Positions 1-5,963 of a DNA stretch of 34,747 nucleotides are shown one piece after another. Under the pieces are notes generated by a model. The model ran no database searches. It saw only the letters and a list, made by a program, of their open reading frames with translations, and was not told where the DNA came from. Position 1 is the stretch's first letter, and each line of letters opens with the position of its first letter. The DNA is from Acidimicrobiia bacterium UBA4744 (GTDB taxonomy: Bacteria; Actinomycetota; Acidimicrobiia; Spongiisociales; UBA4744). The stretch covers positions 32,090 through 66,836 of the forward strand of contig DHIO01000031.1 of assembly GCA_002403855.1 (NCBI GenBank), in the 5' to 3' direction. The position numbers and the translations under genes are program-made.

Positions 1-417
1 TCACAGGCCGCCCGCAGAACCCTGACCCCACCACCCGTCCTCATGGAACTGCTCGCCGAGCATCTCCAGCGACAAGGGCTCACAACCAGAAATACGGCAT
101 CATTCGTGTTCGCCGGCTCGGACGGCGAACACCTCGACTACTCGAACTGGCTGCACCGGATCTGGTACCCGGCCCGGCAACAAGCCGGAGTTGAGTGGGC
201 ACAGTTCCACGACCTCCGCCGGGCCAACCCCACCGGACTCGTCCTCGAAGGCATCGACCTCAAGACGGCCCAGACCCGCCTCGGTCACACCGACCCCCGA
301 CTCACCCTCGGCATCTACGCCCAGGCCACCACCAAAGCCGACCGACAAGCCGCCGACCGCCTCGGCGACCGATTCCTCCCGAAACGGGACCATAAGAGCG
401 GAAGAGGCCTCATCTGA
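1..417 (+). CDS. Tyrosine recombinase/integrase, C-terminal part (5' end outside window)
   Basis: The frame is open from base 1 and reads SQAARRT before the first ATG at 43. That matches the short basic segment of the catalytic domain of phage-type integrases, so the gene starts left of the window and 43 is not its real start. The second half of the catalytic site is visible: HDLR (the H-x-x-R pair), LGH about 25 residues later, and a Tyr in LGIYAQ that fits the nucleophile. The family cuts and rejoins DNA through a 3'-phosphotyrosine. The gene ends 81 bp from the 3' end of a tRNA-Pro gene, the classic position of an integrase at the end of an island inserted into a tRNA. The segment after HDLR (RANPTG) departs from the usual RHTHAT-type sequence. 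Activity therefore cannot be assumed, but no frameshift is seen in the part present. Confidence 0.85.
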   Translation, partial: SQAARRTLTPPPVLMELLAEHLQRQGLTTRNTASFVFAGSDGEHLDYSNWLHRIWYPARQQAGVEWAQFHDLRRANPTGLVLEGIDLKTAQTRLGHTDPRLTLGIYAQATTKADRQAADRLGDRFLPKRDHKSGRGLI

Positions 418-498
418 CGCGTGATGGACGCGCGATGGAGACGACCTCCCAAACCAGAGGCCGCCCCGGCGGGCGGCCCTGACCTGGTGGTTTCTGAG

Positions 499-545
499 TC
501 GGGACGGCCGGATTTGAACCGGCGACCTCAGCGTCCCGAACGCTG
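499..545. other. Possible attachment site in the 3' half of tRNA-Pro
   Basis: Integrases of this family often recombine into the T arm or anticodon arm at the 3' end of a tRNA gene, leaving the tRNA intact at one end of the element. The integrase lies just beyond the tRNA 3' end. The matching direct repeat would be at the far end of the element, outside the window, so the core cannot be delimited here. Confidence 0.3.
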
Positions 546-572
546 CGCGCTGCCAAACTGCGCCACGTCCCG
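499..572 (-). tRNA. tRNA-Pro, anticodon CGG
   Basis: The minus strand folds as a complete cloverleaf. The 7-bp acceptor stem is CGGGACG/CGTCCCG (566-572 with 500-506), with C1-G72 as in bacterial tRNA-Pro. The D stem is GCGC/GCGC. The anticodon stem is CAGCG/CGCTG around loop TTCGGGA, giving anticodon CGG (reads CCG). The T arm is GCCGG/CCGGC around TTCAAAT. The discriminator base is A at 499 and the CCA end is not encoded. Its 3' half faces the truncated integrase and could be the integration target. Confidence 0.95.
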
Positions 573-582
573 TAGCGCCGAT

Positions 583-588
583 ATGTTA
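583..588 (-). promoter_or_regulatory. Possible -10 box for tRNA-Pro
   Basis: On the minus strand TAACAT lies 10 nt before the tRNA 5' end, a suitable place for a -10 element. I see no convincing -35 hexamer. Confidence 0.3.
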
Positions 589-623
589 CTCGTTCTCCGG
601 CTCGTTCGGCCACGTGCATCGTT

Positions 624-629
624 TACGCT
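624..629 (+). promoter_or_regulatory. -10 box for leaderless mazG-like gene
   Basis: TACGCT is followed by exactly 6 nt (GGCGGG) and the GTG start at 636. There is no purine-rich ribosome binding site, so transcription probably starts at or next to the start codon. Confidence 0.45.
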
Positions 630-635
630 GGCGGG

Positions 636-917
636 GTGGAGTTGCACGAGCTGCAGGACCTGATGGACCGGCTGTACGGGCATCGCGACCGGGCCCGGGG
701 GGTACCGGCCAACATTGCCTGGCTGACCGAAGAGATCGGCGAACTCGCCCAGGCCCTCCGCAAAGGGGATCGGGACCAGCAACTCCAGGAATTCGGGGAT
801 GTGCTGGCCTGGACGGCCACCCTGGCCAACGTGGCGGGCGTGAGCCTCGAAGAGGCTTTGGGCCGCTATCGGACGGGCTGCCCGCGTTGTTCGGAGATTC
901 CCTGCAGCTGCCCGTGA
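636..917 (+). CDS. MazG-like nucleotide pyrophosphohydrolase
   Basis: This 93-residue protein carries the MazG metal-binding pattern: EEIGEL near residues 32-37 and EFGDV near 52-56, in the all-alpha NTP-pyrophosphohydrolase fold. The family hydrolyses nucleoside triphosphates to monophosphate plus pyrophosphate and cleans up non-canonical or excess nucleotides in the cytoplasm. It is the short single-domain form rather than the roughly 260-residue tandem form of E. coli. The C-terminus carries a small cysteine cluster (CPRC, then CSC), which suggests a bound metal. The GTG start is chosen because the MazG fold begins there and a TANNNT box sits 6 nt upstream. It is transcribed divergently from tRNA-Pro. 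The substrate cannot be told from sequence. Confidence 0.85.
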   Translation: MELHELQDLMDRLYGHRDRARGVPANIAWLTEEIGELAQALRKGDRDQQLQEFGDVLAWTATLANVAGVSLEEALGRYRTGCPRCSEIPCSCP

Positions 918-918
918 C

Positions 919-947
919 TTGGCATTTCAGCCGCCGTACGATACTGT
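919..947 (+). promoter_or_regulatory. Sigma-70-type promoter for the secreted CAP-like protein
   Basis: TTGGCA (919-924) is separated by 17 nt from TACTGT (942-947). The GTG start at 957 follows 9 nt after the -10 box, so the leader would be only a few bases. This is the most complete -35/-10 pair seen in the window. Confidence 0.5.
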
Positions 948-956
948 CACCACTCC

Positions 957-1670
957 GTGTCATATTCGAATCGACGAATTGCCCTCGTGATCGTCTTGGC
1001 ACTGGCACTGTCGCTGGTGACCGCCTCACCGATCCTCGCCGACGAAGTCGGCGCCCAAGTCAACGGTTCCCGATCCGGCAGTCTCCCTGTAGTCGCAAGT
1101 GCTGATCAGGTGGCAGGAGCATCGGCTGCCGCCCAAGCCGCCGCCGGGAAGCTCTTCCACACCAACCTGTCCGGTCTGCTCGGCCCGTGCAGTTCCGTCG
1201 CCGAGGTAGTCGGCGCCGGTCCGAACGTGTCGTCGGTGTTTGCCGCGTTCCGACAGAGTCCCGACCACTGGTCCATCATCACCAACTCCGCTTGGACCGC
1301 CATGGGAACTGGACTGGCAGCCGGCGGGGATGGGAAGGTGTATGTGTCGGTAGTGTTTTGCGCCCAGGCCGGAGGCGCCGCGCCGGTGGCTCCCCGTCCG
1401 GCGTCGCCCGCATCATCCGACCGTGCGCCCGCTCCGGCCGACCCGGCGCCCGCCGGGGAAGCCCTAGTCAACGATCCCGACCCGGCAGACGTTCTGGACG
1501 AGGCGTTGCCCGCCGTCGGCGCCCGTCGCGGTGAGATCAGGGCCCGGCTGGACCAGGAGGCCGAATCGGCACTCCCCGACTGGTATGTCGGAGTTTGCGG
1601 AGACGATGATCGGGAACTGATGCTCGAGGGCGCCGATTCCGAGAGCGGGGACTGCCCCAAGACGACCTAG
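957..1670 (+). CDS. Secreted protein with a degenerate CAP/SCP-like domain
   Basis: The 237-residue product starts with a signal peptide: NRR, a hydrophobic run over about residues 8-24, and likely cleavage after ILA at residue 28. Residues of about 60-136 resemble the C-terminal half of bacterial CAP (SCP/PR-1) domains. The cues are HTNLSGLLG, a spacing Cys, a VFAAFRQSPDHWSII block (family form: W-x-x-S-P-x-H-R-x-N-I-L), then a glycine turn and a VYVSVVFCA strand. The usual N-terminal CAP helices are missing, and the R-x-N after the SP-x-H motif has become W-x-I, so this may be a shortened or decayed member. An Ala/Pro/Asp-rich linker follows, then an acidic tail with two cysteines. CAP domains act outside the cell, often binding lipids or peptides. 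No specific role can be assigned. Confidence 0.6.
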   Translation: MSYSNRRIALVIVLALALSLVTASPILADEVGAQVNGSRSGSLPVVASADQVAGASAAAQAAAGKLFHTNLSGLLGPCSSVAEVVGAGPNVSSVFAAFRQSPDHWSIITNSAWTAMGTGLAAGGDGKVYVSVVFCAQAGGAAPVAPRPASPASSDRAPAPADPAPAGEALVNDPDPADVLDEALPAVGARRGEIRARLDQEAESALPDWYVGVCGDDDRELMLEGADSESGDCPKTT

Positions 1671-1673
1671 ACC

Positions 1674-1729
1674 TCCCCGAACTTGCGTGAGAAACATGCG
1701 GATAGCGCAGGAAAGTCACGCAAGAACAG
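1674..1729 (+). repeat. Hairpin repeat, copy 1
   Basis: Perfect 9-bp arms CTTGCGTGA (1682-1690) and TCACGCAAG (1716-1724) enclose a second, smaller dyad (TGCG/CGCA). The unit recurs at 1745, 33771 and 33844. It lies in the spacer between the convergent CAP-like and asd genes. Confidence 0.85.
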
Positions 1730-1733
1730 CAGG

Positions 1734-1753
1734 GTTCGGGAGCCTTCCCGAAC
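1734..1753. repeat. Small hairpin linking repeat copies 1 and 2
   Basis: GTTCGGGA and TCCCGAAC form an 8-bp stem with a GCCT loop. The right arm is the left flank of repeat copy 2. With the two flanking hairpins it gives a run of three stems between convergent genes, which could act as a bidirectional terminator, although no T-run follows. Confidence 0.5.
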
Positions 1754-1800
1754 TTGCGTGAGAAACGTGCGAATAGCGCAGGAAACTCACGCAAGAACAG
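1745..1800 (+). repeat. Hairpin repeat, copy 2
   Basis: Same unit as copy 1 with only a few substitutions. The arms are CTTGCGTGA (1753-1761) and TCACGCAAG (1787-1795). It is offset from copy 1 by exactly 71 bp, in the same orientation. Confidence 0.85.
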
Positions 1801-1813
1801 GTTGAGGGGGCGG

Positions 1814-2827
1814 CTAGACGAGCAGCTCGGCGATCTGCACCGCGTTGAGAGCAGCACCTTTTCTCAGGTTGTCACCCACTGCCCAGAGGTTGATGCCACC
1901 GGGAGTGCCCACGGTCTCGCGGATGCGGCCGACCAGCACGTCGTCGATGCCGGCCGAGTCGAGGGGGGTCGGCACCTTGTCGGTCCACACGGCCACCCCG
2001 TCGGCGTCACCGAGTAGCTCCTCGGCTTCCCCGGCCGAGACCGGGCGGTCGAACCAGAGACTGGTGGCGATGCCGTGGCCCACCATCACGGGAACTCTCA
2101 CGCACGTGGGCTCTACTCTCAGATCCGGGATGTCGAGTATCTTCCGACTCTCGTTGACGAGCTTCCACTCCTCGTCGGTGTATCCCTCGCTCTGCAGGCT
2201 GCCGGCAAAAGGAACCACATTCCAGGCGATCGGACGCGGGTACACCTCGCCGACGGGATCTTGCCAACCACCCGTCGCCAGGGCGTCGAGATCCGAGCCC
2301 AGTTCACCAACCTGCCTCGTCAACTCGTCCATCCCTTTCTTGCCCGACCCCGACACGGACTGGTACGAGGTGGCGATCATCGACCGCAGGCCGGCCGCCT
2401 GATGGAGAGGGGCGACCGCCATCAACAGGTCCATCGTCGTGCAATTCGGGTTGGCGATGATTCCCTTGTGCTCCGCAACGGCCGCGTCGTTCACCCCGGC
2501 TACCACCAGCGGAACGTCGGGTTGCATCCGGAACGCAGACGAGTTGTCGATCACCACTGCCCCGGCAGCCGCGAACCGGGGGCCGTACCGACGCGACCGG
2601 TCGCCCCCCGCCGAGAACAAAGCGATGTCAATGCCGGACGGGTCGGCGGTGGTGAGATCCTCGACTTCGACCGTTCCCCAGCGTGTGTCGACCTTGGAAC
2701 CGGTGGACCGCGACGAGGCCAGCAATCGCAGCTCCGCCACCGGGAAGGCCCGTTCCTCGAGGATAGAGATCATGGCCCGGCCCACCGCCCCGGTCGCGCC
2801 GACAACGGCGGTTCGTTTGGAGCTCAT
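1814..2827 (-). CDS. asd: Aspartate-semialdehyde dehydrogenase
   Basis: It reduces aspartyl-4-phosphate to aspartate semialdehyde with NADPH, the second step towards lysine/diaminopimelate, threonine and methionine. The 337-residue length is normal. The N-terminus has the dinucleotide-binding VVGATGAVG. The catalytic Cys is C129 in NPNCTTM, and the general-base region RVPVMVGHG puts the His at 251. The start ATG overlaps the lysC stop (ATGA, 4 bp), so the two genes should be transcribed together and translationally coupled. The product is cytoplasmic, and identification is firm from motifs and context. Confidence 0.97.
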   Translation of the reverse strand: MSSKRTAVVGATGAVGRAMISILEERAFPVAELRLLASSRSTGSKVDTRWGTVEVEDLTTADPSGIDIALFSAGGDRSRRYGPRFAAAGAVVIDNSSAFRMQPDVPLVVAGVNDAAVAEHKGIIANPNCTTMDLLMAVAPLHQAAGLRSMIATSYQSVSGSGKKGMDELTRQVGELGSDLDALATGGWQDPVGEVYPRPIAWNVVPFAGSLQSEGYTDEEWKLVNESRKILDIPDLRVEPTCVRVPVMVGHGIATSLWFDRPVSAGEAEELLGDADGVAVWTDKVPTPLDSAGIDDVLVGRIRETVGTPGGINLWAVGDNLRKGAALNAVQIAELLV

Positions 2828-4050
2828 AGGTCCCCCACCATGGTCGGGGGTTCAAACGCGGCGTGTAAAGCACGCACAGCATCCTCTATCTGATGTTGGC
2901 TGACCACGCAGGAGATGCGGATACTGGACGTGGAGATCATCTCGATGTTGATCCGGTTCTCCGACAAGACCCGGAACATCTTGGCCGCCACCCCCGGATG
3001 GGATTTCATCCCGGCGCCGACCACCGACACTCTCGCCACTTTCTCGTCGACATCGACGCCGGCGGCATCGATCTCCGGTATCACCTTCTCGGCCACTTTG
3101 ATCGCGGCGGCAGCGTGCTCATTGGGAACGGTGAAGCTGATGTCCGTAGTTCCATCTTCCGAGACGTTCTGGACGATCATGTCGACGTTGACCTTTTGCT
3201 CGGCCAGCGGCTCGAACAGGGCCGCAGCAACGCCGGGCCGGTCGGGCACGCCGCGCACCGTCACCTTTGCTTCCGACGTGTCGTGCGAGATTCCGCTGAT
3301 GATCGCCTGTTCCATGGTTGTCTCCTTAACCCAGGTGCCGGGACCGTCGTGGAACGACGAACGCACGTGGAGGGGAATGTTGAAGTTTCGGCCGAATTCA
3401 ACCGAGCGGAGCATGAGAACCCTGGCTCCGGTCGACGCCAGTTCCAGCATCTCCTCGAACGACACCTCATCGAGTTTGCGGGCGTTGGGGACGATACGCG
3501 GATCTGACGTGAAGACGCCGTCCACGTCGGTGTAGATCTCGCACACGTCGGCGCCGTTGGCGGCCGCCAGCGCCACCGCCGTCGCGTCAGAGCCGCCCCG
3601 GCCCAGGGTCGTGACGTCTTTCGACTGCGGGTCGACGCCCTGGAATCCGGCCACGATCACGACTTTGCCGTCCTTGAGGCTCTCCTCCACCCGAAAACTG
3701 CGAATCTCCTGGATCTTGGCCTGACCGTGACTCGAATCGGTGAGGATGCCGGCCTGAGAGCCGGTGAAGCTGACCGCCTCGACCCCTTCTTCGTGGATGG
3801 CGATTGCCAGCAAAGCCATGGCGATGCGCTCACCGGCCGTGAGCAGCATATCCATCTCCCGGCCGGGAGGAGACGGGCTCACCGCACGGGCCAGATCAAT
3901 CAACTGATCGGTGGTTCCGCCCATTGCCGATACGACGACGATGACGTCGTGGCCGGCCCGATGAGTCGCAGCTACCCGCGCCGCAACCCGCTTGATCCGG
4001 TCGGCATCGGCTACCGACGTGCCGCCGTACTTCTGGACTATCAACGACAT
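2824..4050 (-). CDS. lysC: Aspartate kinase (alpha/beta type, ACT-regulated)
   Basis: It phosphorylates aspartate to aspartyl-phosphate, the committing step of the aspartate family. The 408-residue protein starts MSLIVQKYGGTS, the canonical N-terminus with the KYGGTS ATP-site motif at 7-12. An in-frame extension to 4227 exists but has no family similarity and is rejected. The kinase domain covers about residues 1-245. Two C-terminal ACT domains follow (one begins VTVRGVPDRPG, the other VSVVGAGM), which in this family bind lysine and/or threonine for feedback inhibition. An internal start at codon 246 has a strong Shine-Dalgarno sequence, as in actinobacterial and Bacillus enzymes that make a separate beta subunit. 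A TACACT box sits 9 nt before the ATG. The gene overlaps asd by 4 bp and is divergent from the cyclophilin gene. Confidence 0.97.
   Translation of the reverse strand: MSLIVQKYGGTSVADADRIKRVAARVAATHRAGHDVIVVVSAMGGTTDQLIDLARAVSPSPPGREMDMLLTAGERIAMALLAIAIHEEGVEAVSFTGSQAGILTDSSHGQAKIQEIRSFRVEESLKDGKVVIVAGFQGVDPQSKDVTTLGRGGSDATAVALAAANGADVCEIYTDVDGVFTSDPRIVPNARKLDEVSFEEMLELASTGARVLMLRSVEFGRNFNIPLHVRSSFHDGPGTWVKETTMEQAIISGISHDTSEAKVTVRGVPDRPGVAAALFEPLAEQKVNVDMIVQNVSEDGTTDISFTVPNEHAAAAIKVAEKVIPEIDAAGVDVDEKVARVSVVGAGMKSHPGVAAKMFRVLSENRINIEMISTSSIRISCVVSQHQIEDAVRALHAAFEPPTMVGDL
3313..3328 (-). promoter_or_regulatory. Internal ribosome binding site and start for the LysC beta subunit
   Basis: On the minus strand TAAGGAGA precedes an in-frame ATG (3313-3315) inside lysC, at codon 246. 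The product would be the 163-residue pair of ACT domains (2824-3315), close to the size of the known beta subunit of Corynebacterium aspartokinase (about 170 residues). It is one of the best Shine-Dalgarno sequences in the window, which is unlikely to be chance in mid-gene. Confidence 0.75.
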
Positions 4051-4059
4051 AGCGCCGGG

Positions 4060-4065
4060 AGTGTA
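4060..4065 (-). promoter_or_regulatory. Possible -10 box for lysC-asd
   Basis: TACACT on the minus strand lies 9 nt before the lysC ATG, and no clear Shine-Dalgarno is present. No good -35 is seen. Confidence 0.4.
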
Positions 4066-4110
4066 CCGCGAGAGGGTCGCCACCTTGCCGATCCTCGCCG
4101 AGAGGATGCC

Positions 4111-4116
4111 TATAGT
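4111..4116 (+). promoter_or_regulatory. Possible -10 box for the cyclophilin gene
   Basis: TATAGT lies 10 nt before the ATG at 4127, with a pyrimidine-rich gap and no ribosome binding site, consistent with a leaderless or nearly leaderless mRNA. Confidence 0.45.
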
Positions 4117-4126
4117 CCTTTCCGCC

Positions 4127-4978
4127 ATGCCCACCAACAAGCGCGAACGCCAGCGTGAAAACCGCGCCAAGAAGCTCGAAGAACAGAAGAAACAGGAGCG
4201 GATGCAGAAGCTGCGTAAGCGGGCCACTCAGTTCGCCGTGATCGTGGCCATCCTCGCCGCAGCCCTGGTCCTTCCGACCATCCTCAGTGACGGCGACGAC
4301 TCGACGACCACCTCCACCACAACCGCCGAAGCCACCTCCGTATCGACTACCTCCGTACCTCAGGTTCGTCCGGTCGACTACGAGGGTTATCGTGCCCAAC
4401 CGACCGCCTGCGGAGCGGAAGCGCCGCCGCCGGTGACCGAGATGACCTTCGCGGCGCCGGTAGACCAGGAGATTGCGCCCGACGCCACAGTGGCCGCCAC
4501 GATTGCCACTTCATGCGGCGAAATCTTTGCCGAACTCGATCCGTCCATTGCCCCGGAGACCGTCAACTCTTTCGTGTTCCTGGCCCGGGAGGGCTACTTC
4601 GACGGATCTGTCTTTCACCGCATCGTCCCCGACTTCGTCATCCAAGGAGGAGACCCGACGGCGGTCGGCAACGGCGGGCCCGGCTATTTCGTCCCCGACG
4701 AGTTCCCCGAGGCCGGCTTCGTCTACGAGCGGGGGGTCCTGGCGATGGCCAACAGCGGCGTCAACTCGACCGGCAGCCAGTTCTTCGTCGTTACCGGCGA
4801 CGACGCCGGCCTGCAGAATACGTTCTCGGTTTTCGGCAACGTCGTGGACTCCGACGCCACCCTCGATCGGATCACCTCCGTCGAGCTGGTTGGCCGCGAC
4901 GGTACGGCCCTCACCGAACAGAGCCTGCCCCTCGAAACGGTGTATGTCGAGAGTGTGTCGATCGAAGTTGACGGCTAG
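4127..4978 (+). CDS. Membrane-anchored cyclophilin-type peptidyl-prolyl isomerase
   Basis: It catalyses cis-trans isomerisation of X-Pro bonds during folding. The 283-residue protein begins MPTNKRERQRE, a highly charged cytoplasmic stretch. One transmembrane helix follows (about 34-53), then a Ser/Thr-rich linker, so the enzyme domain (about 118-280) should lie outside the membrane. Cyclophilin signatures are clear: FHRIVPDFVIQGGDP with the catalytic Arg after FH, GSQFFVV, and LQNTFSVFGNV. Upstream in-frame codons to 3992 read into the divergent lysC promoter and are not family-like, so the ATG at 4127 is preferred. This anchored form with a charged start is common in actinobacteria. Confidence 0.92.
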   Translation: MPTNKRERQRENRAKKLEEQKKQERMQKLRKRATQFAVIVAILAAALVLPTILSDGDDSTTTSTTTAEATSVSTTSVPQVRPVDYEGYRAQPTACGAEAPPPVTEMTFAAPVDQEIAPDATVAATIATSCGEIFAELDPSIAPETVNSFVFLAREGYFDGSVFHRIVPDFVIQGGDPTAVGNGGPGYFVPDEFPEAGFVYERGVLAMANSGVNSTGSQFFVVTGDDAGLQNTFSVFGNVVDSDATLDRITSVELVGRDGTALTEQSLPLETVYVESVSIEVDG

Positions 4979-4994
4979 CCGGGGCCCAGTAGGG

Positions 4995-5030
4995 CCAACC
5001 GCCAAGTCGCAAGCTACGAGCCAGAGGCAT
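4995..5030 (+). repeat. Degenerate 7-bp periodic sequence (weak)
   Basis: The spacer after the cyclophilin gene can be read in heptamers such as CCAAGTC then GCAAGCT, with CAAG/CGAG recurring every 7 bp. It is short and imperfect, but of the same kind as the stronger arrays at 17232, 20966, 23020 and 32027. Confidence 0.35.
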
Positions 5031-5087
5031 CCTTTGACGTCGGGTGCCTGATGCCCGGCGGCTCCCTCAGGACCAGTCCGCCGCGGT

Positions 5088-5093
5088 TACCCT
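5088..5093 (+). promoter_or_regulatory. Possible -10 box for PHP-murJ
   Basis: TACCCT lies 9 nt before the ATG at 5103, and no Shine-Dalgarno is visible. Confidence 0.4.
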
Positions 5094-5102
5094 CTTCACG
5101 CA

Positions 5103-5963
5103 ATGGCCGTTGATCTCCACACTCACAGCAATCGCTCCGACGGATCCGACGAACCGGCCGAACTGGTCCGCAAGGCAGTCGCCAAGAACCTGTCCGCCGT
5201 GGCGCTCACAGACCACGACACGCTGGAAGGAATCGACGAGGCGCAACAAGCAGCAAACGAACTCCCGATCGAGTTGGTCCCTGGGGTCGAGATCTCCTGC
5301 GAATGGGCCCCAGGGGCAATGCACCTCGTGGTGCTCTTTCTCGAACCGGAGGAAGGGCCATTGCAGGACCGCCTCCAGGAGTTGCAGACCAGCCGTTCCC
5401 AACGGAACTACCGGATCGCCGATCGGCTGCGCCGTTTGGGGATCGACATCACTATGGAAGAGGTGATCGCAGAGTCGCGAGTCGGGGTGGTAGGACGGCC
5501 CCACTTCGCGGCGATTCTCGTCCGAAAAGGCGTGGTGGCCGACATCCCGACCGCCTTTCAGGATTACCTCGGGAACCAGGCTCCTGCCTACGTGCCCCGG
5601 CTCCGTCTCGAGCCCGAGGAAGCGATCAGCCTGGCCCGCGCCTCGGGCGCAGTGCCGATCCTTTCCCACCCTCACACGCTCGGTCATACCGCAGCAGATG
5701 AGTATGCGGCCACCTACCGTCGATTGACCACCGCCGGATTGGTGGGGATCGATGCCTACTACGGCGACTACGCCCCCGAGGAGCGGGAAGAGCTGGCTGC
5801 CATTGCCCGATCGTTCGGGCTGATCCCGTCGGGAGGAAGCGACTACCACGGCTCCTACAAGGAGGGCCTGGAACTGGGATCGGGCCGGGGAGATCTGGTG
5901 GTTCCCGATTCGGTGCTCGAGGAGCTGCGGCAGGCCCGCCTCAACCCGGCCGATCCGGGATGA
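5103..5963 (+). CDS. PHP-domain metal-dependent phosphoesterase
   Basis: The 286-residue protein has the four PHP metal motifs: DLHTHS (His6, His8), TDHDT, SHPHTLG, and GSDYHG near the C-terminus. The order and length match the YciV/TrpH (RNase AM) group, whose members hydrolyse 3',5'-nucleoside bisphosphates or trim RNA 5' ends with Mn2+. The motifs support phosphoesterase activity, but the exact substrate is inference. The gene overlaps the murJ start by 4 bp (ATGA), so the two are probably co-translated, although no functional link is obvious. Confidence 0.88.
   Translation: MAVDLHTHSNRSDGSDEPAELVRKAVAKNLSAVALTDHDTLEGIDEAQQAANELPIELVPGVEISCEWAPGAMHLVVLFLEPEEGPLQDRLQELQTSRSQRNYRIADRLRRLGIDITMEEVIAESRVGVVGRPHFAAILVRKGVVADIPTAFQDYLGNQAPAYVPRLRLEPEEAISLARASGAVPILSHPHTLGHTAADEYAATYRRLTTAGLVGIDAYYGDYAPEEREELAAIARSFGLIPSGGSDYHGSYKEGLELGSGRGDLVVPDSVLEELRQARLNPADPG

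Noticed and set aside
1674..1800. CRISPR array
   Set aside because: Only two repeat units are adjacent, each is itself a long hairpin, spacers are not unique 30-40-mers, and no cas gene is present.
2075..2893. 272-codon plus-strand frame across asd
   Set aside because: Shadow of asd/lysC with composition bias; no domain.
4051..4126. Lysine riboswitch before lysC
   Set aside because: The lysC-cyclophilin gap is only 76 bp and the -10 box is 9 nt from the start, so there is no room for the roughly 170-nt aptamer.
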